DNA of 64,000 nucleotides from Pezicula radicicola (GCA_003008705.1 PDUO01000065.1:169449-233448); one strand, 5' to 3'. Shown: positions 20,466-32,642, counted from the stretch's first letter. Translations and numbers: made by a program. The notes: generated from the sequence alone by a model not told the origin.

Positions 20466-23232
20466 TCATATCTCTCGGCACCATTTACTCATTACCGTGC
20501 TCAAGCCGTCGACGCTCCCCGAGATTTCTTCCAATCCAATATCAACCTTCCACATTCGGCCGCCAATGCTGGAATTGATTCCAGCCTCTCTGCCCATACT
20601 TGCGGGGATGAGAAGCCCATACTCAGCAAGCCGTTCCCAGGCGCCCAAGGAAACCTCTCGGCCCCAAACCTTTGCGCTAGATCCTAATGCTGTGGCACCT
20701 GTACTCGAAGTCTGAATTTTGTGGCGGGAAGTGAGGGTACTATATTCGTCGTACGCCATGGCGAAATTACAGGTATCGGTATCAAGAATAATGTCGAGTC
20801 GTGCAGCAGAAATCAAGAGAGCTAGTTCAAGGTCGGAAAGACCCTGGAGGATGTGCAGTTTTGAGTCAGGAGCGGACAGTGATGTTGACACAAAGTCCTC
20901 ACCGGTGAGAGGAAATCTGGATGTAGATAGATTGGCTACCGCAAGGATACAGGACGTAAAAAAAGCAGGGACGGATTTTGTACGGTAGAAGTGTGAATGG
21001 AGGTGCTGCTTGAAAGCTGCATCACTATTGTAGAGCTCCTGATATATGTTAGGAGGATAAAACAAAGCACCAAATCGATCACTGACCTCAATCATTATTT
21101 GCCAGTAAGATTGGAATTTATCCCAGCCAGCCGTTCCGACATCGCGTCCGTCAGAGCAAAGTTCTTCAATATTAACCAACAGCCCATCCTTGCAAATATC
21201 CCAGAACGCCGGGAGACTCCTTGGTAATGAGACGTGCACATATCGGTGACTGAAGCGACTTTTAACCCTCTTTTCGAGACTCTCCATCACATCAATCCGT
21301 GTTGTGAGACCGAGAACTGCAATCGGGGCTTTCTTGGCTTGTGCTATGTCGAAGAGGTTATAGAGCAGAGTTTGCCTCGGGTGCGTGGTGAATAGGTCAA
21401 ATTCATCCAGAATGAATATAACCGATTTCGATGTCTGACCCTCTTCGCCTTGTGAGATCTCGGAGGGATGGGACAGAAGTGCCAGCAAGGATGCCAGCGT
21501 ATCGGCATAATTGTTGCTCTAGAGTGTATCAGTACGGACGCTGTTGTATACGTATATAATATCTTACCTTTCCTATCGAATCTTCCTCAACTTCCATCTC
21601 TCGGCCTAGCTGTCGCCAGATTTCTCGCAGAGCAAGCTTATCATCGGTATGAACGAAGCCATTGAGTCTTATAACGTGAAAACTATCCCGGTGCTCGGTA
21701 GCGATATCTGAAATGACCGATTCAACAAGCTGTGATATTGTTAGTAATAGGCCCCAAAAAGTTTAAATGCTTAATTGCCTTACGGTGGTTTTTCCACAGC
21801 CCCTAGCACCTATTACCAGCATTGAATTCCCTTCTCCCGCTAATACTGTCTGTTCGATAACTTGGTATACTTTCTGCATTTCATCGTCATGCCCACGAAG
21901 CTTGATAGGCTTGTGGCCCGTCAACTTATCCAAGACCAGCCTTTGCGTGATGCACAGATGATGTTCAAAATTTTCAATATCAGGCAAGTCCTTCGCCAAG
22001 TCTAGATGAGTTCCATAATCTGTCGCCACCTCAGTTACTATCTGTACGCTGTCGTCTTCGCTGTTTTGAGGTGCGCAATCTATGCAGAACCAGTTACCCT
22101 TAGGAATAACTGGAACATCATAACACTTCTGGTGCACGGCAAGATCGCACCCATCACAAAAAAGTATCATGTTGGGCTTTTTAGAGTGGGCTTCTGTGCA
22201 AATCAAACATGTTACATCCTCCTCCACCTCATCCTCTGGTTCCACGTCACTCTCTTCCACAGACGCAACTTTTACAAGTGAATGATTTGACTTCTGTGCG
22301 ATTTTTTTGGTCTTGGTGACTTCCGGTATTTCCTCAACATCGGTCTCGTCGACTGATGCTACCTTTGCCGTGCGGCCAACCTTGACTTTCGGGGTAATAT
22401 TTTTAGATTTATTGATTGCAGGTGGCTCCTCGTCAGATACTTCAAAGTCGTATATCGACTTCGTTTGACGTACTTCCTCTTGGTCTTCCAAAGTCTTAGC
22501 ATCTTTGCGTTCTATGCCTTTTTGGCCCCTTTTCTTGGACCCTGGTGTGTCTTTCCGAACTGTGCTAGAGCTGGCTGGTATATCTTTGAAGCCGAAGCCG
22601 AACTCATCTCGAGCGTTCTCATTTTCAAATGCGACGCTCTTTCTAGGCCGTCCCGGCTTCTTCTTGCTTGGTGTGAGAATGCCTTTCAAAGTTCCTGTGT
22701 CCGAATCTGGTATCCCTTCCGAGTCCCGTATGCTCTGCGTCCTCCTATTCGTTTGAAACCGTGTGTCACTTGAGGTCGTCGCTTTCGATTCTTCAGCTTC
22801 CTGGGCTGCAGCTTCCAACCTAGCGCGTGCATCCTGTCTTGAGAGGGCCTTGGCCTTGTTCAACATTGCTCTCTTCCCTGGACGAGCTTGTTTCTCTGGA
22901 GAGGAATTCTCCTTGCGTGGCGGCCTCCCGCGTTTGGCTACTGGTTTTGGTACCTCCTCAGACTCGGCATTGTCCTCATCACTATCCGCCAATTCATCGA
23001 TGGCTTCGCGGTCATCTCTGCTGTTCTCCTTTGTAGCGCCGATCCGAAAGAGAGTGCCGAGTCTCTTTAGGACCCCACCGGCCTTCGGTTTCAATGGTGA
23101 AGAAACATTTGTATTGAGCTTCCGGCGCTTGACAGATGACAATGGTGACTCGGTGGGCGCTGGAGATAGTTCATCTTTGTCCTGTAGCTGCGGCCTGCTA
23201 CGCTTCCGCGTCTTTGCTTTGGTAGAACTCAT
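20466..23232 (-). CDS. ORC4: Origin recognition complex subunit 4 with AT-hook-like motifs and PHD finger
   Basis: Model complement(join(20466..21518,21568..21729,21784..23232)), 887 aa; introns of 49 and 54 nt. Orc4 is an AAA+ subunit of ORC, which marks replication origins and loads MCM. The AAA+ core shows Walker A GARGCGKTT (residues 475-483, the intron falls right after it), Walker B VIFILDEFD (about 570-578), GLTTRIDVMESLEKRVKSRF (sensor/Arg-finger region) and the C-terminal winged-helix end KWCREI. The N-terminus (about 440 residues) is extra compared with metazoan Orc4. It has two AT-hook-like cores, KRGRPPRK (100-107) and KKPGRPRK (191-198), and a C4HC3 PHD finger with Cys342, 345, 359, 362, His367, Cys370, 383 and 386. 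Fission yeast Orc4 is known to carry AT-hooks; the PHD finger suggests reading of histone tails (inference). It shares a 347-bp promoter region with the Svf1-like gene. Confidence 0.94.
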
Positions 23233-23579
23233 AGCGTAAGCCTGTCTTTTTTTGTAGAAGCAATGAATGGTATTATCATACCCATACTCGTGTTGTCAGA
23301 AGTCATCAATACATGTTTTTGCGGAAATTGGCCATGAGCAAACCTGGAAGTCTCTGGAGCACAAGGCAATAGGTAATTAGGACAGTGGATGAAATAGCCT
23401 TAGGTCCATTCGTAGACGCGCCCGCGTCGAAGCGTGATGATGGCTTAGTAAGCGAGTTTCGCAGCATCATGGTGGGGGTGAATGTAAAGGGGTACATACT
23501 ATTATGTATCTCGGTATCAAGAATAAAACATACTTCGTACCTACTCTAAACCTCAACAACCTGGAAACGCTCATTCAAA
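23233..23579. promoter_or_regulatory. Bidirectional promoter between ORC4 and Svf1-like genes
   Basis: 347 bp between two divergent start codons (23232 minus, 23580 plus). Both promoters must be here. No specific factor site is obvious. Confidence 0.55.
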
Positions 23580-24895
23580 ATGATGAACTGGGCTAAACAA
23601 CAGTGAGTGCCCTTGGGTGGGCTAATCATCATGCAGATAAATACCTAACATGATCTCTTGGAAAGGCTTGCCAATGTGGCAGGCACCCAAGAGCCAATCT
23701 ACGGGCCTTCGGCGATCAAGTCTGTAGCAGAACAAGCAAAGGCGACGCCATATACAGAGCTCCAGAGGGGAGACATAAAGTGGGCGGTCATGGAATCCAC
23801 TTGTGTGGAGACTCAATCTTTCTATATGACCGCTGATTCCGGCCACCTCGCCATGGCACAGATCATTTACAGCAATGTGATGTACGCTCTCTACACTCTC
23901 AGCGAAGGACATCGCTAATGTCCGCTATTTTCTTAGGGGCGTTCGTACGACTTGCATGTTCAATACCAAAATCTACTATCCCGACAGTTCCCAGCCGTTC
24001 CTATGGTCTTCTGACTCACTCTCCAACATCGAGTTTAGCGACGACAAGACAAGTTTCTATGCAGAAAATGTTGCTTCAGAGTTATCACTCGACGGAAAGT
24101 CGTATTCTATAAAGTCTATGAACAACGAAGCGGCACGCGTTAACTTAACTATAACTCAGACCGCCCCCGGCTTTGTTGTTGGAAAGGACGGGAAGTCACT
24201 TTTTGGTACAGATCTATCAGATCCGTGGGGCTCGATTAGCCATTCTTTTTGGCCCAGAAATACTGCCGAAGGCACAATCGTTACTAAGGATGGACCAATC
24301 GATTTCAAGGGCACAGCTATCCTTATACACGCCCTTCAAGGCATGAAACCCCATCACGCAGCAGCGAGGTGGAAGTCTGCCGACTTTAAAGGCCCGACTT
24401 ACTCTGCTGTTATAGTAGATTTTATCACGCCTGCATCGTACGGTTCAACTAAAGTTACTGTTGGTGGGATTGTTAAAAATGGTGAAATTATATGCGCAGG
24501 TTCTGATTGTGCTGCGTCTCACCCAACCACCAAACTTGATTCCGAAAATGAGTGGCCAACTCCAGAAACAGCCAGATTCGAATGGAAGGGAACTACCAAA
24601 GACGGTAAATCCGTACAGGCCGTGGTGGAAGGCCCACTAGGTGAGCAGCTTGATAGAGTTGATGTCATGGCAGAGATACCAGGCTTTGTTAAGAGTATCA
24701 TTGCGGGAACAGTAGGAACTAAACCCTATATCTATCAAGTAAGAGAAACATTTTCTGTATTTCATGGCTCATGGCTCATGGCTGACAACCTTGCAGTACC
24801 ATTCAAAGGAGATGACATTGAAGATGAAGATTGGCGACGAAGAGATTACTGAGAAAGGAAGTCTCTTCTCAGAGGCTTCATTCATCTGTGAATAA
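23580..24895 (+). CDS. Svf1-like survival factor / ceramide-transfer family protein
   Basis: Model join(23580..23602,23666..23881,23937..24738,24797..24895), 379 aa; introns 63, 55 and 58 nt. Yeast Svf1 is needed for survival of oxidative and diauxic stress and has been linked to ER-Golgi ceramide transfer. Family motifs appear in order: [126 protein letters not shown] and GTKPYIYQ, ending in [18 protein letters not shown]. Length and the two-lobed lipocalin-like order fit. The first exon is only 23 nt. Compared with the versions I remember, several acidic loops are shorter and the sequence is fairly divergent, so it may be a second paralogue and not the main copy; unresolved from this window. 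Confidence 0.93.
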
Positions 24896-26561
24896 TGCCA
24901 TAGCTTGTTTAAGATCTACTTGGGATAGAATTTTATCAGCGCTCGGTTGGGAGTTGCCGCGCATTCATTAGATTTTATGGGAGTTGGTAATCTCCTTCGT
25001 ACTAGTAAGAGACTTAATAGAGTATCTTGAAAAGTTACGGAAAATATACTCGGATCGAAGTCACCCGCCTCTTCTTGTCATTGTTCCGCTTACATAGGTC
25101 TGAAATTATACACGTTCTATATTTTATCTATTCCTAGCATCCCTTTCTACAAAATTTGTTCCTACCACCAGTTCTCCGAACTTCCCTTTCTCGCCGCCAC
25201 ACTTTTTATTGCGCGAAGGCCTGAGGCAAATTAACACAGACTTGCCGTCACTCACATCCTGTGATCTTGGATTTCTCAGAAGCCCAATGCTATGTTTATC
25301 AATATTTATTTTAAATCCCTCACGATGCTTCTTTCGACATCTTCGCTTGAACAGACCTGAGAAAAGAGCGACAGTCAAGCTTTTAAACCTTCGATGACAG
25401 TTTTATGTTGACCTAGTTACGTAGATTTTCTGCCGTTCAGATATCCTATAACGCAATCTTCGCCTGCAGGAAGTTTCGAATGTTTGTATGTCTGTAAATC
25501 TAACAGGCATTTTGAGGTTAGGAACGACTTAGTAATCGCTATCCTGGACCAATGGCAGATAGCCAACCACAGCAAACCCTCTCTATAACAGCCATTTTTC
25601 AAAGATAGCCTAACCCTTCAACTGACCCTATTGCCATGCTTGAGGCGGACCCTGGTCATCGGAGAGTTCGCTATCCAAGAACGAGTTGTCGGAATGGACC
25701 AAAGGTTTCTCAGACTTTATGGAACAGGAGGAAAGACCAAGGACTCGAAACGGACAGCTTCTAAAAGTAACTAGGTAGCGTAACGAAATTCAAGATGATA
25801 CCCAGCCCCAAGCATCAATCAATTCCATCTAATTTTTACTGATCTTTTCGCAGGTTCTGTGACAGTCGATAAGTGAATGGCAGCACAACGCTTCAACTTC
25901 TGACAACTTTTCACAAGCTATTTGCAAACAAACCGCATATCTTACGGTGTCCTTGTGGACATCTCTTATGGGGTATTTGCTGTTACTGTGGATAGAGGCA
26001 GGGCTCGTGTGGCAGCCTTAATCGCGGTACTTGTATTGCGATCATTCTGCATGAGTTGTTCGATTCACGTTTGGATACCAGTAGATGGTATTTACAATTT
26101 TTCAAGCCTTGTTGGTTTTTAGAGTATTTTGTTAAGATAAAGTATTAACCTGTTAAGTGTCGAATGGGGCTGTGGAGCGCGCGTCTGGCTGCATATATCC
26201 TGGCTACCTGGTTCAATCAATATTATTTGGTTCAAGGGCCAAGAGTGTCAGCCTTAAACCTCAAAGACTGCCCTCAATTTTGGCTCGACTATATTGCTTC
26301 TTTTCTCGGTGAAGTATCCAGTCGAAGCAACGGCAGAAGGCTGCGCCACCACAGTAATTTCTCAGCCACGGATTTGGTTGCAGGTGTACCACTCAAAGTT
26401 CCTCACTGCGACAACTTCTCACCGAGAGCTAATAGCTAGCATGAGAGGCATACTGCAAGGCGTTTAGGATGGCTTTTCGATTCAATCTTGTGCAGTCTGT
26501 GCATTCATATTAACGAATGTAGCCTGCTCCTGTCTCGATTCAGGAACTCAAATCGTTTAAT
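24896..26561. other. Gene-free interval
   Basis: About 1.7 kb between the Svf1-like stop and the first possible exon of the CorA-like gene. Short frames (for example 26164-26439) have no recognised motifs. No RNA gene or element is supported. Confidence 0.4.
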
Positions 26562-28534
26562 ATGGATATACCGAGTGTAAATGTAACCCTTTGGACAAGT
26601 GCATTAGCTGATGAAGATTTTACTAGCCCTAATAACAGCAGCACTGGACCGCCGATAATATTTCGCCCGAATGAGTTTAACAATACTACAACTGGGTTGG
26701 TCAAGCAAACGGTATCTGATACAGTTGAATCTGTTGCAAAAGTTCCTGGTGCACAAGGGATTTCAATTTCGTGAGTTTGTTTCTGTTCTGAGTACTAGAT
26801 TATCAGCAAGATACTGACCAGAAGTTTGGGACTTTGAAGGATAGTAGAGATACACGATGTTGCTCCCTGGCTCCTTGCAAGATGCTTTCCCAGGATTTCC
26901 CCTCGATCTTCTTAGACCAATGCTTCAGTCTCCAGACTTTAATAATGCATCCTTGCCTCTGGGACGATCAGCAACTGGTGAGAACTCGTGGGATGAATAG
27001 GGTTCAGCTTGATGTGTCTAATTCAGTTTCCAGAGTTCAGCTTTTTCATAAGATACGCTGTTGTAGAGGAAAAGAATGCCGGAGAAGACGAAGTGCAAGC
27101 GCGTACATTTGACTCTTGCGAAGTACACTCTATACCTGTTGCAGTGTAGATCAGTTCCAGCAAAACTATTCTCACCGATGAAAATCAGTCCAAACCTCCC
27201 ATTCCGGTTATCGTTCTAGTCTGCCAACATTCGCTAGTGCGTATGAAGCTTGCAAGGGAATATCCCCGAAGGTTTCAACGTTTGATGGAAAGCCCCTCTT
27301 GGATCTACCTAGATCTGAGTTTCGTTCTCTCGCAATGGCAGGAGGTTTGGGAACTTGCTGCAGGAAGTATTGTTCTACGAGATGCGCAATTGACAGGAAA
27401 AAATCCAACTCCCTCTTTTCTTGATTTGACACAACGTCTGCACCATGATTGCAACAGTGTAGTCATGCTCCAGGAGGGGCTTCGACTTCATGTTAGTGCA
27501 ACGAAAGCATTTCAGAAATTCATCAAGGCTCAGCGGACGGAAGAACGGAGCAAACGATTCTCAAGCGCGCAGAAGGGTTCAGGTAGGCTTGCTGACCTAT
27601 TTTAATGACAGATTTCTAATTCCTCGTAGCCTTTGCAAAATTACTTGTCGTCGCTTCGAAACATCAGGTGGAGCTGGAGAACAGAATCGAGGACTACTTA
27701 CAGAACTTGCAGAATAATCAACAGACCTCCAGTGTCATCTTCAAACAACTCGAAATTCTTCAAAGTCTGGTAAGATATGATTCCACGGGAGGTCTTTTGC
27801 GTTCTAAACGAAATATTTAGGCTTTCAACACAGAGACAGTAAGGCAAGGCTATGCAGTAGCACGACTCAATTACCTAGCTGTAGCATTCCTTCCACTATC
27901 TTTCGTATCTGTAAGTCCCTAACGTTAAACCTCCGTTTCCCTTAGGCTCACAAACATACAGTCCCTATTCGGAATGACTCAGTTCTCCATAGCCGTAGCC
28001 TGGTACCCATTATGGGCCTTCGTTTGCGTCGCTCTCGTTCTACTCCTTGGCCTTCTATTCACCAGGCGACCTCGGGCACGGAAAACTCGCGACAAGTCTC
28101 GTTCTTGGGCTTTCCAACAATGGGAAATTCCAATCATTCGTCTCCGCTCCTCAAACGATACGGTGGGCAATCGGAGGAGATCCACTATTGCCAGTAGTAT
28201 ATATGGGCATGATAACTTCGTGAAATTAGAGAGCTTGGAGAATTCTGCAGGTTCTACAATACTTGAAGGGACTACGCTAGCGGATTCCACTCCAATTTCT
28301 CTGTCCAACAAGAACTCCCAAGCGAGCATAGGTGGGGAGAGACCACTATCCAGTATACCAGAGAAAGCTCGGCTTGAGGATACAGTCGGGCATCTCAATG
28401 CGGCAATGCGCTTTACACCCACCGAAACTAATCATTGGGCTGAGGCACAATATTCTCAGTCACTGCATAATGCTCGGCTCTCCCACCTTGATTCGGCAAA
28501 TATTACTGCCGCTGGAACGGTGCGATCAAGATGA
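26562..28534 (+). CDS. CorA-like two-TM membrane protein; 5' half unresolved
   Basis: The 3' exons are firm: about 27151..27583, then 27630..27769, 27821..27910 and 27962..28534, all joined by GT..AG in frame. They encode a long helical region (SWIYLDLSFVLSQWQEVW, LRLHVSATKAFQKFI, LENRIEDYLQNLQNN) followed by NYLAVAFLPLSFVSSLFGMT and a second TM segment (PLWAFVCVALVLLLGLLF). This is the layout of fungal CorA-like Mg2+-channel relatives, with FGMT where CorA has GMN. The cytosolic tail is about 140 residues. A plausible first exon 26562..26770 encodes MDIPSVNVTLWTSALADE. Between 26830 and 27120 the sequence IVEIHDVAPWLLARCFP runs in one frame and FPGFPLDLLRPMLQSPD in another, so either extra introns or a frameshift is present. 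Ion transport is inferred from the family only. Confidence 0.6.
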
Positions 28535-29718
28535 TATCGATTTTATTAGCTACAGAAATATCTAGTGCTCATTAGAATTTCAAGCGTAGGGTAGGCGAAG
28601 TATAATACTACGGTCAATATTTAAACACTATGGTTGGTATTGAATATCATTCTAAAGTTCGTGCCGCTTTTTCTATAGAATATAACAAGAACAGTGTCTC
28701 TCAATAATCACTACCTCGAGACTTTGTAGTTGCTTAATGGCAGCGAGAAAGGTCAAAATCTTCATGTTTTGGCAATGGCTCGAAATTATCTCGCTTAAGC
28801 CCCTTTTCTGGAAGACTTCAACCCAAAGCGGTTATGCCTAAACTCGATGTCCTCTGCCATCCGTTAATAAACCCCAGTTACTTTCATAAATGTTCCTTTA
28901 CCCTACTTCGTACGTGAAAAGACAAGTAGCAAAGATTTTGCGCTAAACAAACAGCGAGGAGACAAGAGGCGCGAGGACCTCAAGTACAAATTTATTGTAA
29001 GAAGGTAGAAGAGTAGAAACAATGGCCTCAAGATGTAGCAGAATGGACTAAGGGATTCGCAGAATTTATTTGAGTCTCATATTTTTGCTCCACAAAGAAT
29101 GAGACTAAGTTTTGGGAATAAGACAGACAGATCACAAACACTTATAGTATCCGAGCAATACTTATATTACGTCGAGCTGTTGTCATCTACTTATTCGTTG
29201 TCATTAAAATAAGATTATCGGTGAAAACCAGATAGGGTTGTGTCGGGATACACAAGTACTAGTTCCCCTAATCTGTATATACTAAATGTTCTCAGGTACC
29301 TGGATAATGATACATTCCACAAATCATATCTCTTTCTTGGTTTGTGGTCAAAGAACGCTTAGTAGTGATTTTACCTACTTAGCTACCTTATATTTCTTAA
29401 ACAACTATTAAACAAGCCAAAAGGGATATTCTCTAGAGTGAAAAGGCCTAGAAAGCGGCGATGAGTGGCAACAAACGACCTACTAGACGCTCTTATGTAA
29501 CGATATAGGCTGTAGCAGAATAATACACCGGAGCACTCGCAAATATTTACTGGGCAAAGAGGCCGGTTGAGGAAAGGCTGTAAAATATACTCCCTTACTA
29601 GTGTTAGTGATCAAATAAGAGGAGAGAAAGTACATGTGGCACGTGATCTAACATGTGACATGGCAATCTCGTACTCGGATCGTGACTGCTGCACTCCAAC
29701 GCGAAGCAAACAACAACA
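28535..29718. other. Gene-free interval
   Basis: About 1.2 kb, AT-leaning, with no frame worth reporting. It ends in the promoter of the Rad55-like gene, which carries a CACGTG at 29640-29645. Confidence 0.4.
29640..29645. promoter_or_regulatory. CACGTG site upstream of the Rad55-like gene
   Basis: GGCACGTGATCT lies about 75 bp upstream of the ATG. It is the third promoter in the window with this core. Confidence 0.3.
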
Positions 29719-31466
29719 ATGGATTACAACTCAATACACGGCCAAGATGTCTCCAACTTCTCTTCATCTTCACCACGTATGTATACCTTCGCCAATAAAT
29801 TCCCGAGCTAACCATCTATAGACCGTATGCCCACAGTCTCCGCTGCCCAAGCACTGCAAAATCTCAAAACATCACCAAAACGATGTATTTCGACTGGTGT
29901 GAGCCTTCTGGATTGTGCTCTTCAGAACAGAGATGAACCCGGGGACTTGCCTGGAGGTATGTCAAGGGGAAAGGTAACGGAGGTTTATGGCCCTCCTGGT
30001 GTGGGGAAGACTGCTCTGGGGTAAGTTCTGGTGTCTCGTCACGTGGGACTACTAAGCTGATGGTGTTATGCTGTGTAGGATGCAATTGGCAGGAAATGTG
30101 TTGAGATCTGGTGAAGGTGTTATATGGGTAGGTCAGTTATATTTGGACCTGATTGTCCTTTGATTTCTATGAGATACAGAAAATTGTCTATTGGTGAGGT
30201 GAGCAGAGCAAACGATATTTGCTCTGGGAAAACACCAACCCATCTGCTAATTGCACTTACTATTGACACAGAGGTTTATCCCATTCATGAAAATATTTCA
30301 ACTGACAACCACTAAGATGCAGCACATCCATTATCAGGACCTCGATTCTCTCATATCTTGACATCATGTCCTGAGGGCAATTCATCATCCTCCCAAGAAA
30401 CAACACCTTCGAATGCTGTATCAGATCTTGTGAGAAATCTTACCCACTTCTCGACTCCTACCTTGGCTCATTTAATTGCGCTACTCTCTCACCCAACTCC
30501 AAGTTTTCCACCGCCGAACACAAGCCTTTTTATTATAGATTCGTTATCGACTCTCATGAGCAGTGCATTCCCCCGAACAGTGGACGCAAATTCGACCCCC
30601 AAGAAGCCCGGTGGTACGTCTTTGTGTTCCCTTCATTCTCTAAGCTTATGGAATGACATTAGTAAAACACCCGCTTCTAAAATTATACTAATAGCACTGT
30701 AGCTCCAAATCCCTCTGCCCGTAAATTCCCAATCCTTCAATACCTCCTCAACGCTCTAACAAGGCTCGCTGCCACGCGCAACATAGCAGTTGTAGTTCTG
30801 TCTCAATGCGTCACGAAGATGCGTCCTGGTACTGGAGCAGTTCTTGTGCCTGCTATAAACACAACAGCTTGGGACCAAGGACTCGGCTGTCGGATTGCAA
30901 TGTTCCGGGATTGGGGATTGGAAGGAGAGAATGGCGAAGGTGCTGTAGAGGTTAGATTTGCCGAAGTCACAAAGGCAGAAGGCTTGGCTGCACCTAGTGG
31001 AAGAGGAAGACTTGTGCCATTTACAATTTCGCAGGTATGCACATTCGTTCTCCCGTTCAAACTTGCTCCATTATTAATTTTTGTATACTAACACTGCGCT
31101 CAGAGTGGTTTGCAACCTCTTTCTCTCCCAGTTATTTCCACACCAAACGAAGCGACTCGCATTCCCCAGAACCCAATCATTTCAACACCCATACTGCCAC
31201 AAAAACGTAAGCTCTCAGCTACAGACCTCGAAATACCTGATAGTGAAGGTGAAGATGATGAAGATTATGGCTGGGGAGCTGAAGATGAGGAGGATTTGCC
31301 TGCTCCGCCGCCACAGTGGCAAGGTTCTGAGGACATCTTAATCCCTCCTTTAGGCGAGTTACAAGAGGACGAACAGGAGGAGGAAGCGGAAGAGGAAGAG
31401 CTCGATGATAGAGGTAGTTCTAACTTAAGGGAAATTGAAGACAGCGAGGATGAGCTAGCCCGATGA
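29719..31466 (+). CDS. Rad51-family recombinase paralogue, Rad55-like
   Basis: Model join(29719..29776,29822..30020,30079..30131,30317..30613,30703..31034,31104..31466), 433 aa, five introns; intron 3 is 185 nt, the longest in the window. Rad51 paralogues help load Rad51 on ssDNA in homologous recombination. Evidence: CISTGVSLLDCAL, GGMSRGKVTEVYGPPGVGKT (Walker A, about residues 76-83), VIWVDAAHPLSGPRFSHIL, a Walker B-like SLFIIDS (about 173-179) and IAVVVLSQCVTKMRPG (L1/L2-side region), then WDQGLGCRIAMFRDW. There is no N-terminal HhH domain of Rad51/Dmc1, which fits Rad55 or a RAD51D-like paralogue; I prefer Rad55. The C-terminus is a long acidic tail (KRKLSATDLEIPDSEGEDDE, then EEEAEEEELDD), absent from most Rad51-core proteins I know. 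The whole 5' exon chain reads in frame. Confidence 0.87.
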
Positions 31467-32132
31467 ATGTGGGATTTCTAGCATGACAGTTACTCTTACG
31501 CGGTTTATTCCTACCACACACCCCCATTTTACGTGTATGGCAGCAAGCCTTTGTTGCAAAACACTTAGAAGGAAAAGATACATATTGTAGAGATCAAATA
31601 TCATTGTATAATTTATATTAAGTGACTCAAGCTAAGTCTGTAATGAAGATATAAGTATTTACAACTATTAAGCGAGGCAGAGTTGAAAGACTTTCCCACC
31701 TCAGCAACATCGTTAGATAGGTAGTGTAAACACTTTTGAAACTGAAATCGAATGGCTTGACCACTTTAAAGGTTCTTTGATACCCAAATAATAGCGTTTT
31801 TACGAAACCAGATGGTAAAATAGTCATCATAGGATAAGGGAGAGAAGGAAAATGGGTATCGTAGTAGGATAGATAGGAAGGAACGAAGATCATTTCAAAG
31901 GTATCATACCACCATGAATTTCTTTCACGGACAATAGAATGGTAAAGGAACTATTATTGCATTGTTGTGTTCATTTATTGTAAGTTCAGACCATGGTCGA
32001 GTAAAGAACAATCAATTTCAAGACAAAGAGCGAAACATGCTACAAACAATGGGCATTGTTTCCATACTTAAGGAAATCAACTTCTCGAGGTAAAAAAATT
32101 AATCAATATCGATATCCAAGAAACTAATCGAA
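31467..32132. other. Intergenic interval
   Basis: About 0.67 kb, the 3' flank of the Rad55-like gene and the upstream region of the 169-aa gene. A 31627-31893 minus-strand frame has no recognisable feature. Confidence 0.4.
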
Positions 32133-32642
32133 ATGCCCAAACAGACCCTCCCAACAATTCCCGAGGATAAAGTCCTCCAGCATCCACCTCTCGAACCAAA
32201 CACCCCAATGATCAAGTCTCTTTATAATCGGGGACCATGGCGCGTACATCCCCTTCCTGAAGATCTGGTATTGGCATTACTCGAAAAGATACTCGGGAAT
32301 TACGATAAAGTTCTGAGAACACTAGTGTTAATCCAAGATGAGAGAGACGTTGAGAATCTAGATGGCTGGCATACGAAACTTACAGTTTTGTCGACCAAAG
32401 CGCTGAAAACAGTTTCATATCATCATCATTTTGAGTTTCAGATGGAAGGTTTTGAAGAGGTGGAGGAGAATTGTCATGGAATTATGATGTTGGTTGATGA
32501 GCTTGTGCCGTCTGAGACGGGAGATGATGGGTTGTTGGTAACTGGGGGGACTTTTAGTGAAGAATTGGAGATTTTGGTTGGGGTTGTTAATGAGTTACGG
32601 GGGATGGTTACTGAGATTATTGCTTTGTTGCTGGATAAATAA
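32133..32642 (+). CDS. Small hypothetical protein, 169 aa, single exon
   Basis: ATG at 32133 (CGAAATGCCC context) to TAA. I do not recognise a family. The protein starts with Pro-rich MPKQTLPTIPEDKVLQHPPL, then has helical segments: PWRVHPLPEDLVLALLEKIL, LRTLVLIQDERDVENL, WHTKLTVLSTKALKTV, EEVEENCHGIMMLVDELV and LEILVGVVNELRGMVTEIIA. It is acidic and leucine/valine-rich, with no signal peptide or TM segment, and resembles a small helical-bundle protein. Codon use and continuity over 510 bp argue that it is real, but a lineage-specific or chance frame remains possible. Confidence 0.55.
   Translation: MPKQTLPTIPEDKVLQHPPLEPNTPMIKSLYNRGPWRVHPLPEDLVLALLEKILGNYDKVLRTLVLIQDERDVENLDGWHTKLTVLSTKALKTVSYHHHFEFQMEGFEEVEENCHGIMMLVDELVPSETGDDGLLVTGGTFSEELEILVGVVNELRGMVTEIIALLLDK

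Noticed and set aside
22763..23239. 158-codon plus-strand frame opposite ORC4
   Set aside because: Exact antisense shadow of the ORC4 first exon.
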